From positions 3,783-67,782 of the forward strand of contig JAJYEX010000005.1 in the NCBI GenBank assembly GCA_021785515.1: DNA of 64,000 bases. Reading direction: 5' to 3'. Below, piece by piece: positions 50,369-63,077 of this stretch. Made by a program: the position numbers and the translations under genes. The notes beneath the pieces were generated by a model. The model ran no database searches. It was not told the DNA's origin and worked only from the letters and a program-made list of their open reading frames with translations. The stretch's first letter is position 1. The number at the start of each line of letters is the position of its first letter. This DNA comes from Pseudomonadota bacterium. Its GTDB lineage: Bacteria > Pseudomonadota > Gammaproteobacteria > Acidiferrobacterales > UBA6901.

Positions 50369-51865
50369 ATGGGTCACGAGATTTTGATGGTTGTGGACGC
50401 GGTATCGCGCGAAAAGGGTGTTGAGCGCGAGGTCATATTCCAGGCGCTGGAAGCTGCCCTGGCTACCGCTACGCGCAAACGCTACCGGGACGATGTCGAT
50501 GTCCGGGTGTCCATACATCGTGACAGCGGTGTTTATGATACCTTCCGCCGCTGGGAAGTGTTGCCAGACGAGGTCGAAGCGGTCGAATTTCCTGATCGCC
50601 AGTTGCGCCTCAGTGACGCCCTGGTACGCGACAAGCAGGTGGCCGTTGGCGGGTTTGTCGAGGAACCGCTGGAACCGGTCGAGTTCGGGCGTATTGCGGC
50701 GCAGGCTGCCAAGCAGGTGATTGTCCAGAAGGTACGAGAGGCGGAGCGCGAGCAGATCGTCAGCCAGTTCACGGAGCGCAAGGGCCAGCTCGTGACCGGC
50801 GTCGTAAAGCGCATGGAACGGGGCGACGCGATCGTTGATCTGGGTGCGGCCGAGGCACTGCTTTCGAAGTCGGCGATGATTCCGCACGAGGGCCTGCGTC
50901 CCGGCGACCGTATCCGGGCCTATCTCGAAGACGTCTATTCGACGCCCCGTGGACCGCAGTTGTTTTTGAGTCGTACGGCTCCGCAGCTGCTGGTGGAACT
51001 GTTCAAGCTTGAGGTGCCCGAGGCGGGAGAAGGGTTGATCCAGATCCATAGCGCCGCGCGGGATCCCGGTTTGCGCGCCAAGATTGCGGTGAGCTCCAAA
51101 GACCCGCGTATCGATCCCATCGGCGCATGCGTCGGCATGCGCGGCATGCGCGTGCAGAGCGTTTCGAACGAACTCGCTGGCGAGCGCGTGGATATCATTC
51201 AGTGGTCCGCGGATCCGGCCCAATTCGTCATCAACGCACTGGCGCCGGCCGAGGTCCAGTCAATCGTTGTGGACGAAGAGCTGCATAGCATGGACGTGAT
51301 TGTCGATGAGAGTCAGCTCTCGCAGGCCATCGGACGTGGCGGACAGAATGTGCGGCTCGCCTCGGAGATGACCGGCTGGGAGTTCAACATCATGACCGAG
51401 GATGCGGCGAACGAGAAGGGGGCAAGCGAGGCCGCCGCTGCCCAGCAGCTGTTCATGGAACAGCTCGATGTCGACGAGAATGTGGCCGCGATTCTGGTGC
51501 GCGAGGGGTTCACGAGTCTCGACGAGGTGGCATACGTGCCGAAGCAGGAGATGATGGCCATCGAGGGCTTCGACGATGATCTGGTTGAAGAACTACGCAG
51601 CCGCGCGCGCGACGTCCTGCTCACCAAGGCGATTGCGCTGGAGGAAAAAATCGATATGGCGGAACCGGAAAAGGACCTGCTGGAAGTGGAAGGCATGGAC
51701 GAGCATACCGCCCGTCTGCTTGCGAGTCACGGCATCAAGAATATGGAAGAGTTGGCGGAGCAATCTGTCGACGATCTCATGGAGATCAAAGGCTTTGACG
51801 AGGATCAGGCGCGGCAGCTCATCATGGCTGCCCGTGCGCCGTGGTTCGAGAACCCCCAAACCTAG
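50369..51865 (+). CDS. nusA: Transcription termination/antitermination protein NusA
   Basis: RNA polymerase-associated factor for pausing, termination and antitermination. 498 residues: N-terminal polymerase-binding domain ([20 protein letters not shown]), S1 ([20 protein letters not shown]), KH1/KH2 ([40 protein letters not shown]) and two C-terminal acidic repeats ([36 protein letters not shown]), as in gammaproteobacteria. ATG 50369 chosen by homology. Confidence 0.97.
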   Translation: MGHEILMVVDAVSREKGVEREVIFQALEAALATATRKRYRDDVDVRVSIHRDSGVYDTFRRWEVLPDEVEAVEFPDRQLRLSDALVRDKQVAVGGFVEEPLEPVEFGRIAAQAAKQVIVQKVREAEREQIVSQFTERKGQLVTGVVKRMERGDAIVDLGAAEALLSKSAMIPHEGLRPGDRIRAYLEDVYSTPRGPQLFLSRTAPQLLVELFKLEVPEAGEGLIQIHSAARDPGLRAKIAVSSKDPRIDPIGACVGMRGMRVQSVSNELAGERVDIIQWSADPAQFVINALAPAEVQSIVVDEELHSMDVIVDESQLSQAIGRGGQNVRLASEMTGWEFNIMTEDAANEKGASEAAAAQQLFMEQLDVDENVAAILVREGFTSLDEVAYVPKQEMMAIEGFDDDLVEELRSRARDVLLTKAIALEEKIDMAEPEKDLLEVEGMDEHTARLLASHGIKNMEELAEQSVDDLMEIKGFDEDQARQLIMAARAPWFENPQT

Positions 51866-51879
51866 TCCGGAATGCACTT

Positions 51880-54378
51880 ATGTCCGAAACTACCATAAAG
51901 AGCTTCGCCGCCCAGATCGGCGTTACCGCTGACAAGCTGGTTATGCAGCTTGTTGCGGCCGGTATCGACGGCAAGGATGTCGATGGTAGCCTGAGTGACG
52001 AAGAGAAGATGACGCTGCTTACCTACCTGCGCACGCATCACGGTGGGGCAGAGGCGGGAACCAAGAAGATCACGCTGAAGCAGAAATCGGTAAGTCAGAT
52101 CAAGCAGAGCACGCGTCTCGGTCCCTCCCGCACGGTGCAAGTCGAGGTCCGCAAGAAGCGCACATTCGTCAAGCGCAGCGCGATCGAAGAGGCGGCTGCC
52201 GCTGAGAGCGAGGAGAGTCCGGAGGAAATCGATACCACTGCGCCGGGTTCCACACCGGCCGTTTATGCGGAACAGCAGCCCGCGGATGCCGCTGAGGCGG
52301 TCGTGGTCGCCCCGGGGGCGGAAGCGGCCGCCGCGGAGGCCGAGGTCGCCGCCGAGGCTGCGGTTGTGGTGGCGGAGGTACCCAAACCCGCTCCCGCGGC
52401 TGCGCCCGCCGAGGCTCCGGCCAAGGACACGAAAAAGCCGGCTGGGAAGTTCAAGAAGGGTGATAAACCTGGTGAGCGGCGCGAGGGGGGCGGCCATGGC
52501 CGCGAGCGCTCGGAACTGCACATTGCGGATGCCAAGAAGTTGCGCCGCAAGCCCAGGCCGCTGGCGAAAAAGCCGATCCAGACCAGCATGTCCGGCCAGC
52601 ATGCCTTCGAAATGCCTACAGAGCCGATGGTGCGTGAGGTTTTGTTGCCGGAAGCCATAACTGTGGCTGAGCTCGCGCAGAAGATGTCGGTCAAGGGCGT
52701 GGAGGTGATCAAGGCCCTGATGCAGCTCGGCGTGATGGCAACGATAAATCAGGTGATTGATCGTGATACCGCCACGATCGTGGTGGAGGAAATGGGTCAT
52801 GTGGCGAAGGTCGCCCGACCGACCGACCCCGAAGCCCTGCTCGGCGATGCGAAAGCCGAGGGTGTACGCGAGCCGCGGCCTCCGGTGGTGACGGTCATGG
52901 GCCACGTTGACCACGGCAAGACATCGCTGCTCGACTACATTCGCAAGACCAAGGTGGCCAGTGGCGAGGCGGGTGGCATTACCCAGCACATCGGCGCCTA
53001 TCATGTCGAGACTCCGAAGGGTGTGGTGACCTTCCTTGACACCCCCGGACACGAGGCTTTCACTGCCATGCGTGCGCGCGGCGCCAAGGCCACGGACATC
53101 GTCATTCTTGTGGTGGCAGCGGATGACGGCGTAATGCCGCAGACCATAGAGGCCATTCATCACGCACGTACTGCGGGTGTGCCCATGGTGGTTGCTGTAA
53201 ACAAGATCGACAAGCCTGGTGCGGAACCGGAACGGGTGAAACAGGAGCTCGTGGCGCAGCAGGTGGTTCCCGAGGAGTGGGGCGGCGAGGATATTTTTGT
53301 GAACGTGTCGGCCAAGACCGGTCAGGGCATCGATGATCTGTTCGATGCGGTGCTGCTGCAGGCCGAACTGCGTGAACTGAAGTCGGTGCGGACTGGTCCG
53401 GCCGCCGGCCTTGTGATCGAGGCACGCCTGGACAAGGGACGGGGTCCGGTGACGACAGTGCTGGTGCAGCAGGGCACGCTGCGCAAGGGCGACGTGATAC
53501 TGGCTGGCCACGAGAGTGGACGGGTACGGGCCATGACCGATGAAAACGGCCATGCCGTTAAAGAGGCTGGGCCGTCGATCCCGGTGGAGGTTCAGGGGCT
53601 CTCTGGGGTCCCAAACGCCGGTGATGACGTGGTGGTCGTGGAGAGCGAGCGCAAGGCGCGCGAGATTGCGCTGTATCGGCAGGGTAAATTCAAGGATGTA
53701 CGGCTGGCGCGCCAGCAGGCGGCCAAGCTTGCCAATGTCTTTCAGCAGATGCAGGAAGGCGAAGCCAAGACTCTGCACCTGGTTATCAAGGCGGACGTGC
53801 AGGGTTCGGTGGAGGCGCTCACCGAGGCCTTGGAGAAGCTGTCCACCACTGAGGTAAAGGTGAACGTAATTCATGGCATGGTCGGCGGCATCAGCGAATC
53901 GGACGTCAATCTGGCCCGCGCTTCCCAGGCCATTATCATCGGGTTCAATGTGCGTGCCGACGCCGGCGCGCGCCGTCTGATAGAGTCCGAAGGCGTGGAT
54001 GTACACTATTACAATGTCATTTATGACGCCGTGAACGACGTCAAAGCGGCCCTCACCGGCATGCTCAAGCCGCAGTTCAAGGAGGAAGTCGTCGGGCTTG
54101 CGGAGGTGCGCGAAGTGTTCCGGGCCCCCAAGATCGGATCCATCGCCGGCTGTTACGTTACGGAAGGCGTGGTTCGCCGAAGCCGTCCGGTGCGTGTGCT
54201 CCGCGACAATGTCGTGATCTTTCAGGGGGAGATCGATTCGTTGCGCCGGTTCAAGGACGATGTCACCGAGGTGAAGTCCGGATTGGAGTGCGGAATCGGC
54301 ATCAAGAACTACAATGACATCCACGTCGGCGATCAGATCGAAATTTTCGACAAGGTCGAGGTTGTGCGGTCGTTGTAG
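51880..54378 (+). CDS. infB: Translation initiation factor IF-2
   Basis: GTPase that brings initiator tRNA to the 30S subunit. 832 residues: IF2_N domain (about 1-60), an Ala/Pro/Glu-rich linker (about 105-200), a second IF2_N region, the G domain ([19 protein letters not shown]) and C-terminal domains with [20 protein letters not shown] and the final [23 protein letters not shown] 51880 ([14 protein letters not shown]) follows nusA by 14 bases. Confidence 0.97.
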   Translation: MSETTIKSFAAQIGVTADKLVMQLVAAGIDGKDVDGSLSDEEKMTLLTYLRTHHGGAEAGTKKITLKQKSVSQIKQSTRLGPSRTVQVEVRKKRTFVKRSAIEEAAAAESEESPEEIDTTAPGSTPAVYAEQQPADAAEAVVVAPGAEAAAAEAEVAAEAAVVVAEVPKPAPAAAPAEAPAKDTKKPAGKFKKGDKPGERREGGGHGRERSELHIADAKKLRRKPRPLAKKPIQTSMSGQHAFEMPTEPMVREVLLPEAITVAELAQKMSVKGVEVIKALMQLGVMATINQVIDRDTATIVVEEMGHVAKVARPTDPEALLGDAKAEGVREPRPPVVTVMGHVDHGKTSLLDYIRKTKVASGEAGGITQHIGAYHVETPKGVVTFLDTPGHEAFTAMRARGAKATDIVILVVAADDGVMPQTIEAIHHARTAGVPMVVAVNKIDKPGAEPERVKQELVAQQVVPEEWGGEDIFVNVSAKTGQGIDDLFDAVLLQAELRELKSVRTGPAAGLVIEARLDKGRGPVTTVLVQQGTLRKGDVILAGHESGRVRAMTDENGHAVKEAGPSIPVEVQGLSGVPNAGDDVVVVESERKAREIALYRQGKFKDVRLARQQAAKLANVFQQMQEGEAKTLHLVIKADVQGSVEALTEALEKLSTTEVKVNVIHGMVGGISESDVNLARASQAIIIGFNVRADAGARRLIESEGVDVHYYNVIYDAVNDVKAALTGMLKPQFKEEVVGLAEVREVFRAPKIGSIAGCYVTEGVVRRSRPVRVLRDNVVIFQGEIDSLRRFKDDVTEVKSGLECGIGIKNYNDIHVGDQIEIFDKVEVVRSL

Positions 54379-54388
54379 CCGAGGTTCG

Positions 54389-54763
54389 ATGCGCAAGCAG
54401 ACAGGTAGAACCCGACGGATTGCGGAATTACTGCAGAGGGAGCTTGCGGTAATGATTCCGCGGGAACTCGATGATCCCCGGTTGTCACAGATGACGCTGA
54501 CGGGTGTGGACGTCGCGCCCGATCTCTCGCATGCGAAAGTCTATTTTACCCAGTTGAGCGGTGCGGCGTCCGCGCCGGAGACCCTGGCGGTGCTGAATGG
54601 AGCTGCGGGTTTTCTGCGGCACGCCCTGCGCGGACGTGTGGATCTGCGGGTGATTCCGGAGCTGCGGTTCCGGTATGACGAGTCAGTGGAGCGTGGGGCC
54701 GAAATCTCACGTCTGATCGAACGTGCACGGCTTGCAGACGACGGCGAAAAAAAGCGTGGATAA
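54389..54763 (+). CDS. rbfA: 30S ribosome-binding factor RbfA
   Basis: Cold-shock factor for 16S rRNA 5'-end maturation. 124 residues; RTRRIAELLQRELAVMIPRE, SHAKVYFTQL and RVDLRVIPELRFRYDESVER are the KH-like core. ATG 54389 lies ten bases after infB. Confidence 0.95.
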   Translation: MRKQTGRTRRIAELLQRELAVMIPRELDDPRLSQMTLTGVDVAPDLSHAKVYFTQLSGAASAPETLAVLNGAAGFLRHALRGRVDLRVIPELRFRYDESVERGAEISRLIERARLADDGEKKRG

Positions 54764-54788
54764 CGTTGTTGCGCCGGACGGTAATCAC

Positions 54789-55751
54789 ATGAAAAAGGCA
54801 GCCGGCCGGGTCGCGCACGGGACGCGGCGCAACGTACGTGACGTCAATGGCATTCTGCTTCTGGACAAGTCACCCGGACTGACTTCCAATCGGGCCCTGC
54901 AGGAAGCGAGAAGTTGCCTGGAGGCCCGCAAGGCCGGCCACACCGGCAGCCTGGATCCACTGGCAACCGGTCTTCTGCCGCTGTGTTTCGGAGAGGCGAC
55001 GAAGTTCTCGCAGTATCTGCTGGATGCGGACAAAACCTACTGGACAGCTTTCCGTCTGGGTCAGGAAACCGTTACGTACGACGCTGAGGGTGCGGTTGTG
55101 GCGGTGCGGCCGGTAGCTGTCGATCGCGCCCGGATTGAAGAAGTGCTGGCGCAATTCCTCGGGGAGATCAGTCAGACGCCGCCGGCGTACTCTGCGATAA
55201 AGCAGGGCGGTCAGCCTCTGTACAAACTTGCCCGCGCGGGCGTGGCAGTGGATCCCGCCCCCCGCAGTGTGGTGGTGCACCAGATCCGCCTGCTCGACTG
55301 GCAGGGTGATCGTCTGGAGCTGGAGATTCGCTGCAGCAAGGGTACGTACGTGCGCAGCCTTGCCCAGGATCTGGGGCGGGCTTTGGGCTGCGGTGCCCAT
55401 GTATTGCAACTGCGCCGGCTCGCATTGGGTGAATTCCGGGTGGAGGAAGCGGTGAGCATTGAGCGCCTGCGTGAGCTGCCGGGTCCCGAGGAGCGTGCGG
55501 CTTTGCTGCTGTCCGGAGACCGCGCCGTGGACCGTCTGCCAGCCGTCCAGTTGTCAGCCAACGCCGCCTACTACCTCTGTCAGGGGCAGGCGGTATTCGC
55601 AGGCCAGGGCCATTCTCCGGGCTCGGTGCGCCTGTATGAGCCGCAAGGCCGGTTTCTGGGTCTGGGGCAGGTCCTGGACGACGGTCGGGTGGCGCCCCGC
55701 CGGTTGGTCAGTTTTCCGGAACGGTCTGATAATACGAAAGAAAGCGGTTGA
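54789..55751 (+). CDS. truB: tRNA pseudouridine(55) synthase TruB
   Basis: Makes pseudouridine 55 in the tRNA T-loop. 320 residues; [20 protein letters not shown], the catalytic aspartate in [20 protein letters not shown], and [20 protein letters not shown] with the C-terminal PUA-like part. ATG 54789 gives the family length; a start at 54723 would overlap rbfA. Confidence 0.95.
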   Translation: MKKAAGRVAHGTRRNVRDVNGILLLDKSPGLTSNRALQEARSCLEARKAGHTGSLDPLATGLLPLCFGEATKFSQYLLDADKTYWTAFRLGQETVTYDAEGAVVAVRPVAVDRARIEEVLAQFLGEISQTPPAYSAIKQGGQPLYKLARAGVAVDPAPRSVVVHQIRLLDWQGDRLELEIRCSKGTYVRSLAQDLGRALGCGAHVLQLRRLALGEFRVEEAVSIERLRELPGPEERAALLLSGDRAVDRLPAVQLSANAAYYLCQGQAVFAGQGHSPGSVRLYEPQGRFLGLGQVLDDGRVAPRRLVSFPERSDNTKESG

Positions 55752-55828
55752 GGTGCGGTGGCGCCGCGGTTAGAATACCCGCCCTTAACGTCACAATCGA
55801 CAGAAATGGAGTAACGAGGTACGTATCC

Positions 55829-56098
55829 ATGACCCTCAAGGCGGAACAGAAAGCCAAGATAGTTCAGGAGTATGGCAAGGCTAAAGGGGACACCGGTTCG
55901 CCGGAAGTCCAGGTTGCCTTGTTGTCAGCGCGCATTGACGATCTTTCCGGGCATTTTCAGACCCACAAGCAGGATCACCATTCCCGTGTTGGGTTGCTGC
56001 GGATGGTGAGCAAGCGCAGAAAGCTGCTCGACTATCTGAAAGATGTAGACGGCAATCGCTACCGGCAGCTGGTGGCCCGCCTCGGGTTGCGCAAGTAG
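55829..56098 (+). CDS. rpsO: 30S ribosomal protein S15
   Basis: Primary 16S-binding protein of the platform. 89 residues, [20 protein letters not shown], then [20 protein letters not shown] and [20 protein letters not shown], the standard sequence. Upstream of pnp as in Escherichia coli. The frame is open upstream into truB, but the start at 55829 is set by homology. Confidence 0.98.
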   Translation: MTLKAEQKAKIVQEYGKAKGDTGSPEVQVALLSARIDDLSGHFQTHKQDHHSRVGLLRMVSKRRKLLDYLKDVDGNRYRQLVARLGLRK

Positions 56099-56272
56099 GT
56101 ATTTCTCTCTGAGGGTGTTGCCGGCACCAGTGGTCCCCGGCGGCAGTCTCCATGTTGTAACGGCGGGTCGCAGTGTGGCCGGTTGTCCACCCCGGCGTCG
56201 CAGTGGTTTCCCCACCGCGGGCTGGCCACCGGCTGCAGGCATCACCTTTGAAGAAAGATTGAGGATCCAGAT

Positions 56273-58363
56273 TTGAAAATCGTGAAGAAATCGTTCCAGT
56301 ACGGCGATCATGCGGTTGCCATCGAAACCGGAGAGATCGCACGCCAGGCCAGCGGTGCTGTCATGGCGAGCATGGGCGACACGGTCGTGCACGTAACCGT
56401 TGTCGGCCTCAAGGAAGGCAAACCTGGCCAGGATTTTTTCCCGCTGACCGTCGACTACCAGGAACGCACCTACGCAGCCGGCCGGATCCCGGGCGGATTC
56501 TTCAAGCGGGAAGGTCGACCCTCCGAGAAGGAAATCCTCACCTCACGCCTCATCGACCGTCCGATTCGTCCGCTGTTTCCGAAAGGTTTCACCAATGAAG
56601 TCCAGGTAATCGCCACGACCATGTCGATCGATCCGGACATTGATCCGGACATTGTCGCCATGATCGGTACTTCGGCAGCGCTGGCGCTGTCGGGAATTCC
56701 GTTCAAGGGCCCGATTGGCGCGGCACGTATCGGTTATCGTGACGGAAAATACCTTCTCAACCCGGGCAACACGCAGCTGGCGGATTCGGCGCTCAACCTG
56801 GTGGTAGCGGGGACGGAAGCGGCGGTGCTGATGGTAGAGTCAGAGGCGACCGGCCTGACGGAAGAAGTAATGCTCGGTGCAGTGCTGTTCGGACACGAGC
56901 AGATGAGGACGGCCATCCGGGCCATCCGGGAACTGGCCCAGGAGGCCGGTACCACTCCCTGGAACTGGGAGCCGCCGGCCGAGAACACGGCCCTTGCCGA
57001 GAAAGTGGCGAAGCTGGCCGAGACCGACATCACGGCCGCCTACCAGATTCGCGAGAAGCTTGCGCGCCAAGACCGTATGGGCGCGATCCGTGAACGGGTT
57101 TTGGCCGATCTGACGGGGCCTGATAGCGCACCGGCCGATATCGAAGCGGTCAAGAACCTCATCAAGAAGCTGGAAAAGAAGGTAGTCCGCGGCCGCATTC
57201 TGGCCGGAGAACCCCGTATTGATGGACGAGACACGCGCACGGTTCGTCCGATCACCATACGCACGGGCGTGCTCCCCCGTACCCACGGTTCAGCTCTGTT
57301 TACCCGCGGCGAGACCCAGGCCCTGGTCGTGACCACCCTTGGAACCGGCCGTGACGCCCAGATCATTGATGCTTTGGAAGGTGAACGCAAAGAGCCGTTT
57401 CTGTTGCATTACAACTTCCCGCCATCCTGCACCGGAGAAACGGGACGTGTCGGCAGCCCCAAACGGCGCGAGATTGGTCACGGCCGCCTGGCCAAGCGCG
57501 CGATTGCGGCCGTGCTGCCAAACATGACTGACTTTCCGTATGTGTTGCGCGTCGTATCGGAGATAACGGAATCGAACGGGTCAAGCTCCATGGCAACCGT
57601 TTGCGGAACCACCCTGTCACTGATGGATGCGGGCGTGAAGATCAAGGCGCCGGTCGCAGGTATCGCGATGGGTCTCATCAAGGAGGAGAGCCGGTTCGCG
57701 GTTCTTACCGACATTCTGGGTGACGAAGATCATCTGGGTGACATGGACTTCAAGGTGGCCGGTACGGCCACGGGGGTCACCGCCCTTCAGATGGATATCA
57801 AGATCGAAGGCATCAACCGCGAGATCATGGATGTAGCCCTGAAGCAGGCGAAGGAAGCGCGGATGCATCTGCTCAAAATCATGCACGACGCGATCCCGAT
57901 TCCGCGTGCGGAAATGTCGGAATACGCGCCGCGAATCATCACTTTCAAGATCAATCCTGAAAAGATCCGCGACGTCATCGGCAAGGGTGGCGCGACGATA
58001 CGTGCGCTTTGCGAGGAGACCGGGGCAACCATCGACATCGAGGACGACGGCACGGTGAAGATCGCATCGGTCGACAACGCCGCCGGACAGGAAGCGCGTC
58101 GCCGCATCGAGCAGATCACTGCCGACGTGGAAGTGGGCAAGATCTATCAGGGCAAGGTGGTCAAGTTGATGGATTTCGGCGCATTTGTCACCATTCTCCC
58201 GGGCCGGGACGGCCTGGTTCATATCTCCCAGATTTCGCATGAACGGGTGGAGAATGTCAGCGATAAGCTGAGCGAGGGTGAGAATGTGCGGGTCAAGGTG
58301 CTGGAAATAGACAAGCAGGGCCGTATTCGCCTGAGCATGAAGGCGGTCGAAGAGCAGACCTGA
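56273..58363 (+). CDS. pnp: Polyribonucleotide nucleotidyltransferase (PNPase)
   Basis: 3'-5' phosphorolytic exoribonuclease of the RNA degradosome. 696 residues: two RNase PH domains ([40 protein letters not shown]), a KH domain ([20 protein letters not shown]) and an S1 domain ([20 protein letters not shown]). The start is TTG 56273 with GAGG upstream, or GTG 56282. The 174-base rpsO-pnp gap is GC-rich with a repeated GTCGCAGTG; in Escherichia coli this gap holds an RNase III site used for autoregulation. Confidence 0.97.
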   Translation: MKIVKKSFQYGDHAVAIETGEIARQASGAVMASMGDTVVHVTVVGLKEGKPGQDFFPLTVDYQERTYAAGRIPGGFFKREGRPSEKEILTSRLIDRPIRPLFPKGFTNEVQVIATTMSIDPDIDPDIVAMIGTSAALALSGIPFKGPIGAARIGYRDGKYLLNPGNTQLADSALNLVVAGTEAAVLMVESEATGLTEEVMLGAVLFGHEQMRTAIRAIRELAQEAGTTPWNWEPPAENTALAEKVAKLAETDITAAYQIREKLARQDRMGAIRERVLADLTGPDSAPADIEAVKNLIKKLEKKVVRGRILAGEPRIDGRDTRTVRPITIRTGVLPRTHGSALFTRGETQALVVTTLGTGRDAQIIDALEGERKEPFLLHYNFPPSCTGETGRVGSPKRREIGHGRLAKRAIAAVLPNMTDFPYVLRVVSEITESNGSSSMATVCGTTLSLMDAGVKIKAPVAGIAMGLIKEESRFAVLTDILGDEDHLGDMDFKVAGTATGVTALQMDIKIEGINREIMDVALKQAKEARMHLLKIMHDAIPIPRAEMSEYAPRIITFKINPEKIRDVIGKGGATIRALCEETGATIDIEDDGTVKIASVDNAAGQEARRRIEQITADVEVGKIYQGKVVKLMDFGAFVTILPGRDGLVHISQISHERVENVSDKLSEGENVRVKVLEIDKQGRIRLSMKAVEEQT

Positions 58364-58382
58364 CGCAGGCCGGGCGCGCTGC

Positions 58383-58416
58383 AAAAAAAAAGGGGGGGCA
58401 TCAGCCCCCCTTTTTT
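58383..58416. terminator. Strong bidirectional intrinsic terminator after pnp
   Basis: A nine-A tract (58383-58391), stem GGGGGGC (58393-58399), loop ATCA, GCCCCCC (58404-58410), then six T (58411-58416). The A and T tracts serve both strands, fitting its place between the converging pnp and YheT-like genes. Confidence 0.95.
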
Positions 58417-59442
58417 ATGTCCGGCAGTGTCCGGTCACGGTTCGCCCGCCTTCCTGGCTACGCAGAACGCCGGAAGGTGAGCTGGTGCATCAGAAATACC
58501 GGGATGCGTTCTTCGAGCCAGAACCGCGGCTGGCCTGGCCAGGAGCCGCCGATAAAGCCGACGTGGCCACCGTGCGCAGGGATCTCAAGCGACACCTGCG
58601 GCGATACGTCATCTGTGGACGGAATGAGCTCGCGCGACAGGAACGGGTCATCGGCGGCGTGTACGATCAGCGTGGGGACGGTGATGCGCCGCAGGTAGGG
58701 GCGGGAACTTGATGCTGCATAGTAGTGTTCCGCGTTCTGGAAGCCATGCAAGGGCGCGGTGACCGCATTATCGAACTCGTGGAAGGTACGCGCGGCGGCC
58801 GCGGCATCTGCCCTGAATGGCGGTGTTGTTCCGCGAAACTTGCGCTGCAGCGAGCGTCTGAGGCACGAGAGCAGGCAGCGGCGGTACAGCCGCGAGAATC
58901 CCCGATCCAGACGTTTCGAGGAGTTTTGCAGGACAAAGGGCACCGATACCGCTGCCGCCGCATATAGTCCGGCCGAATTGCCGGACTCACCCAGCCACTT
59001 GAGCAGGACGTTGCCACCCAGGGAATAGCCTACCGCGGCCAGGGGCGTGTGCGGTTCGCGTTCACGCAGCGTTCTGACCACAAAGGCGAGGTCGTTGGTG
59101 TCGCCCGAGTGGTATCCGCGCGCGAGCCGGTTGGGCTCGCCACTGCAGCCACGAAAATGCATGACCATCGGACGCATGCCCTGTTGCTGCAAGGCGGCGA
59201 ACATGCCCCGCACATACGGCGACCGCGAGCTGCCTTCCAGGCCATGCAGGATGATGATGACGGGCGCGCCATCACCCACGCTCCAGTCCAGATCGATGAA
59301 ATCGCCGTCCGGAAGCTCCAGTCGTTCGCGTTTCACCCGGATGCGCGGGCCCCGCCGGAACAGCGGCGCCCACAGTGTCTGGCTGTGCGGACCGCGGCAC
59401 CACCACGCGGGCTTGAATCCACCCTCCGGGCCATTTAAGTCA

Positions 59443-61485
<2,043 letters not shown>

Positions 61486-61494
61486 TGCAGGCAG

Positions 61495-61941
61495 TCATGA
61501 CCACAGTTTCTGCCACCAGCGCCGGCGATTGCCCGGTAGCAGCCTGCGATCCCCCAGTTCCTGCGGGGGAATCAGGCTCATGATCCATCCCGGCAGTGGA
61601 GGGTTGTCGCTGTAGCCGCAGGAAACGCCGAGGTTATTAGGATCGAAAATCTTGATGAAACGGGGTTCGGTTTTGCTGTCGGTGTAGACAATTCCGCAGT
61701 AATCCTCGCGGTGTTCGGCGTGAAGCAGTACGTCAATTTCCCGGATGAAGGCCGTCACCTGATCAGCCCCGCTCGGGTGTGTGGGAACTGGTTCACCTAC
61801 GGCATACAGATACCAGCCGGCGGACGCACGCTGTCTGACAACCTCCCAGAATTCGTCAAGCTGGCTCCAGCTCAGCACTCCGGTGAAATAGCCGCGAAAT
61901 GCGGTCTGAAAAGCATTTTCCTGGGGTGCCGCTAGTTGCAT
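61495..61941 (-). CDS. Conserved hypothetical protein upstream of acs
   Basis: 148 residues from ATG 61941, which follows a strong AAGGAGAG site. The sequence MQLAAPQENAFQTAFRGYFT and ASAGWYLYAVGEPVPTHPSG looks like a real, compact soluble protein with no signal peptide or membrane helix. It ends with a basic, tryptophan-containing tail (GNRRRWWQKLWS). I do not recognise the family. Close spacing to acs suggests co-transcription and perhaps a role in acetate metabolism (inference). Confidence 0.65.
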   Translation of the reverse strand: MQLAAPQENAFQTAFRGYFTGVLSWSQLDEFWEVVRQRASAGWYLYAVGEPVPTHPSGADQVTAFIREIDVLLHAEHREDYCGIVYTDSKTEPRFIKIFDPNNLGVSCGYSDNPPLPGWIMSLIPPQELGDRRLLPGNRRRWWQKLWS

Positions 61942-62133
61942 GACTCTCCTTTCCCCCTCTCGTCCGAAATGCCGTTTTTTCGTGAACCAACTATATATGA
62001 TTACCTGCATGCCTTCCAAGGGGGCCGGATGTGGGCCGATCCCGCGCTTCCCGTTCTAGATCCAGTCGAGATCAGGGCCGGTTGCCGCCGGGACTTTCGT
62101 GCCGCGCCGGGCCTGTTTGTGCCGGTTTCAGGC

Positions 62134-62907
62134 TTAACGGCCTGACGGTGGATGGGGAGGGTTGCCCGATGCGGCCGTCGGTGGCCGCATGAGGCGTGCG
62201 GCGAGCGCGCGGTAGCGCGGAGCCAGGATGATTTCGATACGCCGGTTGCTGCTGCGGCCAGCCGCGGTCCGGTTGCTGGCAACCGGGTGGTACTGTCCCA
62301 TGCCGACCGCCTCCATCTGCCCCGGGTTGACTCCGGCAGACTCTTGGAGGAATCGTACGACGTTGGTCGCGCGTGCCGTCGACAGCTCCCAGTTTGTCGG
62401 ATAACGGCGCCGGAGCGCAGGGCCCGGTGGCACGTTGTCGGTAAACCCCTCTATCCGTATGGTTTTGTCATGTGCCTTGGCGAGCACGGCGCCGACGCGC
62501 CTGAGTACCGCCTGGCCCTGTTTGCTGATTCTGGCTTTACCCGATGGGAACAGAATCCGGTTCACGATGTTTACCGACAAGCGGTCGGCAAGCTGGGTAA
62601 TCTTGATCTGACCCTGGGCTACCTCGCCCTGAAGGCTGTGTATCATCTCGTTGCGGGTGCTGCGGATCTTGGCGATCTCAGCCTGTTTCTGCTTCGAGAG
62701 CCGGCTCATCTCGCGGTGCATATGCATATTGACGAAGAGGACTTCCTGCTTGAGATGCTGATTCTCAAGCGACAGCTCCTGTGCCCGCGCCCGGCAGTTG
62801 GCGTCCTGCTGGTGTAACTGCCCGCCGTATCCCCAGTACAGGTAGGCGGCAGCGCCCGCTGTGGCCAGCAACAGGACGAACAGGATCCGAGACAGATTGT
62901 TCCACAT
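62134..62907 (-). CDS. OmpA/MotB-like peptidoglycan-associated membrane protein
   Basis: 257 residues from ATG 62907 (GGAGG nine bases upstream; ATG 62925 is less well placed). One N-terminal membrane helix (about 7-25) is followed by a coiled coil (about 30-100) and an OmpA-like domain with IRIEGFTDNVPPGPALRRRY, NWELSTARATNVVRFLQESA and GRSSNRRIEIILAP, the peptidoglycan-binding region. It resembles MotB, but there is no MotA partner nearby, so a structural envelope role is more likely. Confidence 0.8.
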   Translation of the reverse strand: MWNNLSRILFVLLLATAGAAAYLYWGYGGQLHQQDANCRARAQELSLENQHLKQEVLFVNMHMHREMSRLSKQKQAEIAKIRSTRNEMIHSLQGEVAQGQIKITQLADRLSVNIVNRILFPSGKARISKQGQAVLRRVGAVLAKAHDKTIRIEGFTDNVPPGPALRRRYPTNWELSTARATNVVRFLQESAGVNPGQMEAVGMGQYHPVASNRTAAGRSSNRRIEIILAPRYRALAARLMRPPTAASGNPPHPPSGR

Positions 62908-63013
62908 CAGTGTGTCTGCCTCCATCGGGCGCCGTATCGGGCTTATGAGCGCCTCAGCATATCAAGCTCGCCGCCGTTGCGCCTAGGTCCATTCAGGATG
63001 CGGGTCGCCGATG

Positions 63014-63041
63014 TTGCCCGGAACTCTTTTTGGTTTATTCT
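63014..63041 (+). promoter_or_regulatory. Likely promoter of the patatin-like gene
   Basis: TTGCCC (63014-63019), 16 bases, TATTCT (63036-63041), 36 bases before the start codon at 63078. Confidence 0.35.
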
Positions 63042-63077
63042 CGTCACCAGGGTCCTTTCGCGGAGGGTGGTATATCC

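Noticed and set aside
51862-54396. Minus-strand open frame of 844 codons opposite infB
   Set aside because: Antisense shadow of the IF-2 gene, which has all GTPase motifs; the reverse product is His/Arg-rich and unrecognisable.
63017-63055. GGAACTC as a sigmaE-type -35 before the patatin gene
   Set aside because: No matching TCTGA or TCAAA-type -10 at 15-17 bases.
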